A stretch of DNA of 10,824 bases from an uncultured Ruminococcus sp. (lineage in GTDB: Bacteria; Bacillota; Clostridia; Oscillospirales; Ruminococcaceae): assembly GCA_947174625.1 (NCBI GenBank), contig CAMWJT010000028.1, forward strand, positions 1 through 10,824, written 5' to 3'. Shown piece after piece: positions 1-6,652 of the stretch. Both the position numbers and the translations under genes were made by a program. Every line of letters begins with the position of its first letter. Positions within the stretch are counted from its first letter, which is position 1. A model generated the notes under the pieces. It saw only the letters and a program-made list of their open reading frames with translations. It did no database searches and was not told where the DNA came from.

Positions 1-11
1 ATTTATAACTT

Positions 12-40
12 ATCATAACACAAAAATCCGGAGCTGTCAA
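12..40 (-). promoter_or_regulatory. Leftward sigma-A promoter for a divergent gene outside the window
   Basis: Read on the minus strand, TTGACA (40..35) and TATGAT (17..12) are separated by exactly 17 bases. A TGT directly before the -10 box gives an extended -10. This is close to the vegetative consensus and points left, so a divergently transcribed gene is expected just beyond position 1. It lies back to back with the rightward promoter at 64-92, with an A/T-rich stretch between the two -35 boxes. Confidence 0.6.
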
Positions 41-63
41 GCGGATTATAAAAAATTTTCTAT

Positions 64-92
64 TTGACAAGTCCAGTATTTTGTGCTAGAAT
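64..92 (+). promoter_or_regulatory. Sigma-A promoter of the topoisomerase B-subunit gene
   Basis: TTGACA (64-69) and TAGAAT (87-92) are separated by 17 bases. TGC at 84-86 forms an extended -10 element. A start of transcription near 99 would leave a short leader carrying AGAGAGGAG (114-122) as ribosome site for the ATG at 135. Confidence 0.75.
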
Positions 93-134
93 AGTAATGT
101 TAAAAATCAGAACAGAGAGGAGATTATCAAAATT

Positions 135-2108
135 ATGACAAAAAAACAGGATTACGGCAACGAAAGTATTACCATGCTCAAAGGTGCGGACAAAGTCCGG
201 AAACGTCCCGGCGTGATTTTCGGTTCTGACGGTCTGGACGGCTGTTCGCATTCTGTATTTGAGATTATTTCTAATTCGATTGACGAAGCAAGAGCCGGAT
301 TCGGTGATAAAATTATCATCACTCGCTGGAATAACGGCGAAATTGAAGTCGAAGACTTCGGTCGTGGCTGTCCAGTGGATTTTAACCAATCCGAACAGCG
401 TTATAACTGGGAATTGGTCTATTGTGAATTATATGCAGGCGGTAAATATCAGGAAGACGCTTACAATTATTCGCTCGGACTGAACGGACTGGGCTTGTGT
501 GCCACGCAGTATGCTTCTGCATTCATGGATGTTATCGTACATAGGGACAATACAGAATATACACTACATTTTGAAAAAGGCGAGAACATCGGCGGATTGC
601 AGAAAAAAGCATACACCGGAAAAATCACCGGTACAAAAACACACTGGAAACCAGATCTTGACGTATTTACAGAGATTCTTGTCCCCGATGCGTTTTTTCA
701 TGATATTCTCAGACGGCAAGCCGTTGTCAATCCCGGACTGGTCTTTCTCTATCGTTCCCAACAGGAAGACGGCAGTTTCTTAGAAAAAGAATATTATTAT
801 GAACACGGCATCTCGGATTATGTCCAGGAACTCACCGGCGATAAGACATTGACATCTGTGCAATGCTGGACGGCGGAACGCATGGGACGGGATCGGGCAG
901 ACAAGCCGGATTACAGAGTAAAATTATCTGTAGCACTGACATTCTCCAATCAGATCAATTTACTGGAATATTATCATAATTCCAGTTTCCTGGAGCATGG
1001 CGGTTCACCGGATAAAGCTGTCCGGAGTGCATTCCTGTCCCAGATCAATAATTACCTGAGAGCCAATAATAAACTCCAGAAAAACGAATCCGCAGCGTCT
1101 TTTGATGACATGAAAGATTGTTTAGTTCTGGTTTCTTCGTCGTTCTCGACACAGACTTCTTATGCGAACCAGACGAAAAAAGCGATCACAAACAAATTTA
1201 TACAAGATGCCATGACGGATTTTCTCAAGCATCAGTTAGAGATTTATTTTATTGAGAATCCCGAAGAAGCCAATAAAATCGCCGAACAGGTAGTAATCAA
1301 CAAGCGAAGCCGTGAGAATGCGGAAAAGACCCGATTAAACATCAAGAAGAAACTCGCCGGCAATATTGATCTTGCCAACATGGTAGAAAAATTTGTGGAT
1401 TGCCGGACAAAAGATATTACCAGGCGAGAATTATACATCGTGGAGGGAGACTCTGCACTGGGAGCTGTCAAACTTGCCAGGGATGCCGAATTTCAAGCCG
1501 TGATTCCAGTCCGTGGCAAGATCCTGAACTGTCTGAAAGCTGACTATCCCCGGATCTTCAAGAGCGATATTATCACGGATTTATTGAAAGTCCTGGGATG
1601 CGGTGTCGAAGTGAATTTAAAAAATACAGGGAATCTTGCAAAATTCAGTCTGGATCATCTTCGTTGGAGCAAGATTATTATCTGCACGGATGCGGATGTA
1701 GACGGTTTCCAGATCCGGACGTTAATTTTAACTATGCTATACAGACTAACGCCCACTTTAATCCAGGAAGGTTATGTCTATATTGCAGAATCGCCATTAT
1801 ATGAGATCACAACGAAAGCAAAGACATATTTTGCCTACACGGAAAAAGAACGATCTGCAATCCTGAAAAAAATCGGCAATGCAAAATACACAATCCAGAG
1901 ATCTAAGGGACTTGGCGAGAACGAACCGGAAATGATGAGTTTAACAACCATGAACCCGGACACCCGGCGATTAATCAAAGTCATGCCTTCGGATGCCGAA
2001 CAGATGCAGGAAGTCTTTGAATTATTACTGGGCGATAATCTCCAGGGCAGAAAAGAACATATCGCTCTGCATGGCGCAGATTATATAGATTTTATTGATG
2101 TTTCTTGA
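135..2108 (+). CDS. Type IIA DNA topoisomerase subunit B (GyrB/ParE type)
   Basis: This is the ATPase and Toprim subunit of a cytoplasmic type IIA topoisomerase, which would work with an A subunit (GyrA or ParC) to pass DNA duplexes through a double-strand break. The GHKL ATPase domain shows E43 and N47 in the FEIISNSIDE segment, D74 in EDFGRG, GLNGLG at 115-120 and GT at 166-167. The transducer domain carries the QTK loop at 346-348. The Toprim domain has EGDSA (437-441) and the metal-binding DADVDG (519-524), followed by KGLGE (591-595). The length of 657 aa fits Gram-positive GyrB or ParE without the proteobacterial insert. Several usually fixed positions differ (DNGRG to DFGRG, GLHGVG to GLNGLG, EGDSAGG to EGDSALG), so it is a divergent member, but all catalytic residues are kept and it is probably active. 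GyrB and ParE cannot be told apart here. No A subunit follows; one may lie left of the window. The ATG at 135 is supported by AGGAG at 118-122, 12 bases upstream. Confidence 0.9.
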   Translation: MTKKQDYGNESITMLKGADKVRKRPGVIFGSDGLDGCSHSVFEIISNSIDEARAGFGDKIIITRWNNGEIEVEDFGRGCPVDFNQSEQRYNWELVYCELYAGGKYQEDAYNYSLGLNGLGLCATQYASAFMDVIVHRDNTEYTLHFEKGENIGGLQKKAYTGKITGTKTHWKPDLDVFTEILVPDAFFHDILRRQAVVNPGLVFLYRSQQEDGSFLEKEYYYEHGISDYVQELTGDKTLTSVQCWTAERMGRDRADKPDYRVKLSVALTFSNQINLLEYYHNSSFLEHGGSPDKAVRSAFLSQINNYLRANNKLQKNESAASFDDMKDCLVLVSSSFSTQTSYANQTKKAITNKFIQDAMTDFLKHQLEIYFIENPEEANKIAEQVVINKRSRENAEKTRLNIKKKLAGNIDLANMVEKFVDCRTKDITRRELYIVEGDSALGAVKLARDAEFQAVIPVRGKILNCLKADYPRIFKSDIITDLLKVLGCGVEVNLKNTGNLAKFSLDHLRWSKIIICTDADVDGFQIRTLILTMLYRLTPTLIQEGYVYIAESPLYEITTKAKTYFAYTEKERSAILKKIGNAKYTIQRSKGLGENEPEMMSLTTMNPDTRRLIKVMPSDAEQMQEVFELLLGDNLQGRKEHIALHGADYIDFIDVS

Positions 2109-2130
2109 TTTTTAATTATCATGCCAGACA

Positions 2131-2163
2131 GAACAGACCGGACAGCTCCGGTCTGTTTTTTTG
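2131..2163 (+). terminator. Rho-independent terminator of the topoisomerase gene
   Basis: A perfect stem of about 11 base pairs pairs AACAGACCGGA (2132-2142) with its complement at 2147-2157. It has a four-base loop, CAGC, and runs directly into a T tract at 2156-2162. It starts about 23 bases after the stop codon and isolates this gene from the sigma-factor operon. Confidence 0.9.
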
Positions 2164-2197
2164 TTTAAAAAATTTTTCAAAAAAATTGATTTTAAAA

Positions 2198-2227
2198 TTG
2201 ACTTTTTCAAAGTCCTGTGCGTATTAC
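2198..2227 (+). promoter_or_regulatory. Candidate promoter of the sigma/anti-sigma operon
   Basis: TTGACT (2198-2203) followed after 17-18 bases by GTATTA/TATTAC (2221-2227) can be read as a modest sigma-A promoter. The same stretch also holds CGTA (2220-2223) 15 bases after TGACTT, which resembles the -10 of some ECF promoters and would suit autoregulation. An inverted repeat, GACTTT-TTC-AAAGTC (2200-2214), overlaps the -35 and spacer. Which sigma factor uses it cannot be decided from one site. Confidence 0.4.
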
Positions 2228-2230
2228 TAG

Positions 2231-2242
2231 TGAAAGCTTTCA
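2231..2242. promoter_or_regulatory. 12-base perfect palindrome just upstream of the sigma-factor ribosome site
   Basis: TGAAAGCTTTCA is a perfect palindrome, directly before the A/G-rich ribosome site (2244-2253). It could be an operator or a weak stem in the leader mRNA. It resembles a catabolite-response element but lacks the central CG. Function is unknown. Confidence 0.3.
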
Positions 2243-2260
2243 AAAAAGGGGGGATATACC

Positions 2261-2728
2261 ATGCAGACAGCAGAACTTGTCAATCAATACGGCGATATGC
2301 TGTATCGGATTTGTCTGATGTCCCTGAGACACCATGCGGACGCAGAAGATGCCGTGCAGGAAGTTTTTTTAAAATATCTGACCTGTGCGCCGGAGTTTAC
2401 TTCCGAACAGCACCGCAAGGCTTGGCTGATTACGGTTGCACTCAATCAATGCAGGACAATGCACCGGCAGAAAAAACGTGCGATTCCGACAGAACCGGAA
2501 TTACTAAAATTATCCGGACAAACAGTCTCACAAGATCATGCAATTCTGGATGCGTTACTGCAAGTCCCTGAAAAATTCCGGATTGTATTAATCCTGCACT
2601 ATGTAGAGGGTTACAAGATGCAGGAAATTGCCGGGATTATCAAAAAAAGTGAGAGTGCTGTCAAAATGCGTCTGTCCAAGGGGAGAAAATTACTCGAAGA
2701 AATTTACAGAAAGGAGTATTTATCATGA
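2261..2728 (+). CDS. ECF-type RNA polymerase sigma factor
   Basis: A 155-aa group IV (extracytoplasmic function) sigma factor, which would direct RNA polymerase to a small stress or envelope regulon. Region 2 covers about residues 8-75 and includes DAEDAVQEVFLKY (27-39), the core-binding and -10-recognition segment. A short linker follows, then region 4 at about 97-150, with the motif LxxVPEKFRxVLILHYVEGY and a helix-turn-helix (about 116-142, EIAGIIKKSESAVKMRLSKGR) for -35 recognition. The length is normal for the family, with no C-terminal extension. The ATG at 2261 follows a strong AAGGGGGG ribosome site with about 7 bases of spacing. Its stop overlaps the next start as ATGA, so the two proteins are probably translationally coupled. 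This is the classic arrangement of an ECF sigma factor and its membrane anti-sigma factor. The target regulon is unknown; the subfamily cannot be fixed by eye. Confidence 0.92.
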   Translation: MQTAELVNQYGDMLYRICLMSLRHHADAEDAVQEVFLKYLTCAPEFTSEQHRKAWLITVALNQCRTMHRQKKRAIPTEPELLKLSGQTVSQDHAILDALLQVPEKFRIVLILHYVEGYKMQEIAGIIKKSESAVKMRLSKGRKLLEEIYRKEYLS

Positions 2729-4707
2729 ACGAAAAAGACTTACAGAATGCTGTCAAAAAAATCAAATTGCCGGAAGAATCCAGAAAGAACATGATCCAGA
2801 AACTGGAGCTGTTATCCAGAGAAGAACATGTTTTTCAGGCAGAACCTGCCAGACTGCCGATTTTCAGATATGCACTGTCCGGCGTAATGGCATGTGCAAT
2901 TATCGCCGTCAGTGTGGGTGGACTTTTGCAACTTACCCGGACACCGTCAGAAAGTCAGAGTCAGTTTGCACCTGGTGGAAGTATTGCGTTTGATAATCCG
3001 GATAATTCCGACGAAAACCGGATTTATGCGATCATGCAGGAATCCGCCAAGCAGTATTTTACAATCAATGAATCTGATACAAGGGAGTTGTTGGAATGCC
3101 TGCAAAATACCCTGGCAAGCCGTGTTTCGGATTTTCAGACGGATTTCATGGTAGGCGGCAAAAAAGAATTTATCATCTGTGCAAAATCCAGTTGGCTCGA
3201 ATTCTGGAATGATGGTAACATCACTGCTGTTGTCATCAAACAATCACAAAATTCTGATGAGATGCAAACCTACTGCCTTGAAATTTCTCAGGCAGAGTAT
3301 GACAGTATCAAAGCCCTGCTTGCCAATCCGTTAGCCTATTTTGATCTGCCGTCTGAAAGTCCGGCAACTGCCTGCTATCCGAGTTATGAACAAGAAATCC
3401 TGGACTACATGTTTCAGGAATCGCCATTCGGGGATGTCTCACAGATGCAGGAAAGACTGATCTTTTCAGATTATAAACTGCAATATATCATTCCGACGGA
3501 AGAACAGCATTCGAAATTAGCAGAACTGCTGAACCGGGCAGCATGGAAAGAAATACAAGTCGAAGATCTGGATACAAGTGCAATCAATTCAGAAGAAAAC
3601 CCGTTTTTTACGATTTATTTTGCGACACCGGAAGAACGGTTCAGCGTGCATTTCAGTTCGCATATTACAGTTACAAGCGATAATTCCACGAAACTTTATG
3701 AAATCCATGATCTTGCTACACAGATCCGGGAGCTGTTTCTCCCGGCAGAAACACGCTATCAGATAGACAACAGGAAAAACAATCTGTTTGGACAGTTATT
3801 TGATGAAGAACCCGTTGAAGTTGCAGTGAATCAGGAAACTGTTTCGCCGTTCGGAGATTTCTCACAGATGCAGGAACGAGCAATCTTTGTGGAATATGCT
3901 CCCTTGTATCTGATCCCCACGGACGAACAGCACGAGAAATTGGCAGAATTATTAAATCAGGCAGAATGGGAACAGCTCCCGTCAGATGATAAACAGATCC
4001 CGATATTAGAAGACGGCGAATTTTTCCAGTTTTATTTTAATAATCCTGATCATCCAGAGCATCCGGAACGCTTTACGCTCAGATTCCAGATGTCCGGATT
4101 GATCACGGACAATGCAAACAGATTCTATTACAATCCGGAGCTGATTTCAGAAATACGGGATGTCATGATTCCGGCAGAAACACGCTATCAATTGCGTAAC
4201 CCGGACGAATTCTATTTATTAACCACAGAGCAGATTTTTGAACAATTATTTGATGAAGAACCAATTGAATTTGATCCGGATTCGGATTCTGATCCTGATC
4301 CTGTCACAATCCAGTTAGGAAGCACACCTGTTTTAATCCATGATGAAAGTTTTTCCAAAGATGCTCAGGGGAATTATCATGTGGAAAACGACACGCAATA
4401 CTTGATTTCGCAGGAACGGAAACAGCAATTATCGGTTTTGGTGGCTTCACAGGAATTACAGGCAATTGTGGGATTCCCGGATTTTGAGAAAGGAGAATCT
4501 TATCAGAAATTTGTGATAGAATTCACCGAACAGGACGGATTCTTGACTTTGGAATATGATGTTACACATGAGCAGTATTATCTGATTCTCTGTGTGCAGA
4601 TGGAAGTCCCCGGCGATCCGGTCGAGACCGGGAGTTACACGTATTTTCCTGTAACAGAAGAATTTTACCAGAACTGGAATGAATTGCTTGCAAATCCAGA
4701 AAATTAA
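2725..4707 (+). CDS. Putative membrane-bound anti-sigma factor with large repeated outer domain
   Basis: A 660-aa single-pass membrane protein, called as the anti-sigma partner because it overlaps the sigma gene by 4 bases and has the matching layout. A charged cytoplasmic segment (1-47), with a helical LPEESRKNMIQKLELL stretch, is followed by one membrane helix (about 48-70). A long, acidic outer region fills the rest. No HxxxCxxC zinc anti-sigma motif is seen. The outer region is built of repeats. Two clear copies start with SPFGDxSQMQER at 233 and 374 and end in QLFDEEP at 357-363 and 507-513. Units before (about 100-206) and after (about 527-660) share the weaker pattern QY(F/L)I...L..LL and both end in LLANP. 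An Asp/Pro linker (516-525) precedes the last unit. The ectodomain is far larger than in usual anti-sigma factors and may sense a ligand or stress at the envelope; that role is inferred. I do not recognise the repeat as a named domain. Confidence 0.72.
   Translation: MNEKDLQNAVKKIKLPEESRKNMIQKLELLSREEHVFQAEPARLPIFRYALSGVMACAIIAVSVGGLLQLTRTPSESQSQFAPGGSIAFDNPDNSDENRIYAIMQESAKQYFTINESDTRELLECLQNTLASRVSDFQTDFMVGGKKEFIICAKSSWLEFWNDGNITAVVIKQSQNSDEMQTYCLEISQAEYDSIKALLANPLAYFDLPSESPATACYPSYEQEILDYMFQESPFGDVSQMQERLIFSDYKLQYIIPTEEQHSKLAELLNRAAWKEIQVEDLDTSAINSEENPFFTIYFATPEERFSVHFSSHITVTSDNSTKLYEIHDLATQIRELFLPAETRYQIDNRKNNLFGQLFDEEPVEVAVNQETVSPFGDFSQMQERAIFVEYAPLYLIPTDEQHEKLAELLNQAEWEQLPSDDKQIPILEDGEFFQFYFNNPDHPEHPERFTLRFQMSGLITDNANRFYYNPELISEIRDVMIPAETRYQLRNPDEFYLLTTEQIFEQLFDEEPIEFDPDSDSDPDPVTIQLGSTPVLIHDESFSKDAQGNYHVENDTQYLISQERKQQLSVLVASQELQAIVGFPDFEKGESYQKFVIEFTEQDGFLTLEYDVTHEQYYLILCVQMEVPGDPVETGSYTYFPVTEEFYQNWNELLANPEN
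3421..4263 (+). repeat. Tandem internal duplication within the anti-sigma gene
   Basis: Two in-frame copies begin at 3421 and 3844 (423 bases apart). They stay similar at the DNA level: TCGCC(A/G)TTCGG opens both, a shared 20-base block lies at 3742-3761 and 4171-4190, and TTATTTGATGAAGAACC occurs at 3796-3812 and 4246-4262. The growing offset (423, 429, 450) shows whole-codon insertions in the second copy, including its HPEHPE tract. Confidence 0.85.
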
Positions 4708-4710
4708 AAT

Positions 4711-4739
4711 AAAAAAGCCTCGATCATGAGGCTTTTTTT
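4711..4739. terminator. Bidirectional rho-independent terminator between convergent operons
   Basis: GCCTC (4717-4721) pairs with GAGGC (4728-4732) around a six-base loop. The stem is extended by A6 on the left (4711-4716) pairing with the T tract on the right (4733-4739). It therefore gives a stem plus U-tract on both strands, ending the sigma/anti-sigma operon (stop at 4707) and the ABC operon (stop at 4742). Confidence 0.9.
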
Positions 4740-4741
4740 AA

Positions 4742-6652
4742 TTATTCTAATTCAAATGCGCCTGTGTATAACTGGTAATACTGTCCTTTCTGGGTGATCA
4801 ATTCGTCATGATTGCCTTTTTCAATCACTTTGCCATGATCCAGAACCATAATCAAATCTGAATTCCGGACAGTTGACAATCTGTGAGCGATTACAAATAC
4901 TGTCCTGCCAGCCATGAGCTTATCCATGCCGGCAGATACAATGGCTTCCGTTCTGGTATCAATCGAGGATGTCGCTTCATCCAGAATCATAACCGGCGGA
5001 TTGGCAACTGCCGCCCTGGCAATTGCAATTAACTGGCGCTGTCCCTGCGAGAGATTCGCACCGTTCCCGGTCAGCATGGTGTCGTAACCGTTCGGAAGTC
5101 TGCTGATGAAATCATCTGCCCCGGCAAGTTTTGCAGCGTCAATACATTCCTGGTCAGTCGCTTCCAGTTTGCCGTACCGGATGTTTTCCATAACCGTCCC
5201 CGTGAACAGATTCGTTTCCTGCAAAACAAGCCCCAGGGATCTTCTCAGATCCGATTTCCGGATCTTGTTAATATTAATGCCATCATACCGGATTTTGCCG
5301 TCTGCAATATCATAGAATCTGTTAATCAGATTTGTAATCGTCGTCTTGCCTGCGCCGGTCGCACCGACAAATGCAATTTTCTGACCGGGTTTCGCATAGA
5401 CAGACACATCATGCAGAACGGTCTTGCCTTCTTCATAAGCAAAATCCACTTCGGACATCCGGACATCGCCTTGCAACTGTGTGTAAGTCACAGTCCCGTC
5501 CGCCTGGTGCGGATGCTTCCATGCCCATTTGCCTGTATAAGCATCTGTCTCTGTGATCTCGCCGGATTCCGAAATTTCAGCATTCACAAGCTGTACATAA
5601 CCGTCATCTGTTTCCGGTTCCTGATCCATCAAATCAAAAATCCGCTCCGCACCAGCGAGCGCCATCACAATAGCATTGATCTGCTGTGTGACCTGGTTCA
5701 GATTCCCCGTGAACTGCTTTGTCATATTCAGGAATGCCAGTACAATGCTGACATCCAGAATCGCACCGGACAGACTGTAATTTTTCACATGATTGAGTAC
5801 CATCACACCGCCCAGGACAGCAACGAGAACATACAGGATATTGCCGATATTCATGATAACAGGTCCAAGCGTATTTGCATAAGCATTCGCACGATAGCTG
5901 TCATGACAGAGCTGTTCGTTGATCTCATCAAAATCTTTCTGTGCCTGAGATTCATGACAGAATACTTTCACGACTTTCTGACCGTTCATAATTTCCTGGA
6001 TATAACCTTCTGCATCACCGATAGATTTTTGTTGCCGTAAGAAGTATTTGGCACTTCCACCGCCCATGACTTTTGTCACAAGCATCATGAAAATCACACC
6101 AACAATTACCAGGAGCGTCAGCCAGAAGCTGTAAGACAACATAATCAGGAACACAGCAATGACAATCGTCCCGGCTCGGAGCAGATTCGGCAGTCCCTGA
6201 GAGATCAACTGCCGGAGTGCATCAATATCGTTTGTGTAATAACTCATGATGTCGCCATGTTTGTGTGTATCAAAATATCTGACAGGCAGATTCTGCATGC
6301 CCTTAAACATGGACTGCCGCATTTTATTCAGCGTTCCTTGCGTGATAGTTGCCATTAACTGGGAGTATGCTGTAATCGCTACTGTAGAAATCAGATATAA
6401 TACAATCAGAAACAGCATCATGGGAATAATTTTTTCACTGGCGGATTGCCATGTACCCCCGGTTTCCATAGTATCTGTGATGACTTTAATCACTTTCTGG
6501 ATATAAATATCCGGGATGGAAGCCGCAATCGAGGAAAAAATAATACAGACAATCGTAATCGGCAGTAATTTCGGATAAAATGAGAACATCATTGTGAGAA
6601 TCCGTTTGAGAACACCTTTTTTTACTGGTTTTCTGACTGGTTTTTCAGGCAT
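4742..6652 (-). CDS. ABC exporter half-transporter, catalytic subunit (TM288/BmrD-like)
   Basis: The second gene of a heterodimeric ABC exporter in the cytoplasmic membrane; 636 aa from the start chosen here. The N-terminal half is a type IV exporter membrane domain with six helices (about residues 18-335). The C-terminal half is an ATPase domain: Walker A GATGAGKTT (430-438), signature LSQGQ (534-538), Walker B VMILDEATS with catalytic E559, and switch H590. All hydrolysis residues are intact; only the signature carries Q for G, as in TM288. Residues about 345-395 (with TGKWAWKHPHQ) form an extra segment between the two halves that TM288 lacks, though as I recall it is common in clostridial relatives. 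I chose ATG 6652 rather than the more upstream in-frame ATG at 6703, because GGAGGTGA lies 5 bases before 6652 and the 17 extra residues fall on the repetitive 3' end of the preceding gene. The overlap with that gene is 8 bases, suggesting coupled translation. Substrate unknown; drugs or lipids are typical of the family. Confidence 0.92.
   Translation of the reverse strand: MPEKPVRKPVKKGVLKRILTMMFSFYPKLLPITIVCIIFSSIAASIPDIYIQKVIKVITDTMETGGTWQSASEKIIPMMLFLIVLYLISTVAITAYSQLMATITQGTLNKMRQSMFKGMQNLPVRYFDTHKHGDIMSYYTNDIDALRQLISQGLPNLLRAGTIVIAVFLIMLSYSFWLTLLVIVGVIFMMLVTKVMGGGSAKYFLRQQKSIGDAEGYIQEIMNGQKVVKVFCHESQAQKDFDEINEQLCHDSYRANAYANTLGPVIMNIGNILYVLVAVLGGVMVLNHVKNYSLSGAILDVSIVLAFLNMTKQFTGNLNQVTQQINAIVMALAGAERIFDLMDQEPETDDGYVQLVNAEISESGEITETDAYTGKWAWKHPHQADGTVTYTQLQGDVRMSEVDFAYEEGKTVLHDVSVYAKPGQKIAFVGATGAGKTTITNLINRFYDIADGKIRYDGININKIRKSDLRRSLGLVLQETNLFTGTVMENIRYGKLEATDQECIDAAKLAGADDFISRLPNGYDTMLTGNGANLSQGQRQLIAIARAAVANPPVMILDEATSSIDTRTEAIVSAGMDKLMAGRTVFVIAHRLSTVRNSDLIMVLDHGKVIEKGNHDELITQKGQYYQLYTGAFELE

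Noticed and set aside
25..47. Hairpin AATCCG...CGGATT as a terminator
   Set aside because: The stem has only 6 pairs with an 11-base loop, no T tract on the + strand, and it lies within the leftward promoter spacer and -35 box.
2231..2242. TGAAAGCTTTCA as a CcpA catabolite-response element
   Set aside because: The 14-base consensus has a central CG that is missing here, so it is kept only as a palindrome of unknown role.
2161..2571. A + strand reading frame of 136 codons overlapping the sigma-factor gene
   Set aside because: It covers the promoter region and reads the sigma gene in another frame, with no ribosome site and no recognisable protein.
5411..6040. A 209-codon + strand frame antisense to the second ABC gene
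   Set aside because: It is a shadow of a well-conserved coding frame, rich in His, Ile and Cys, with no family features.
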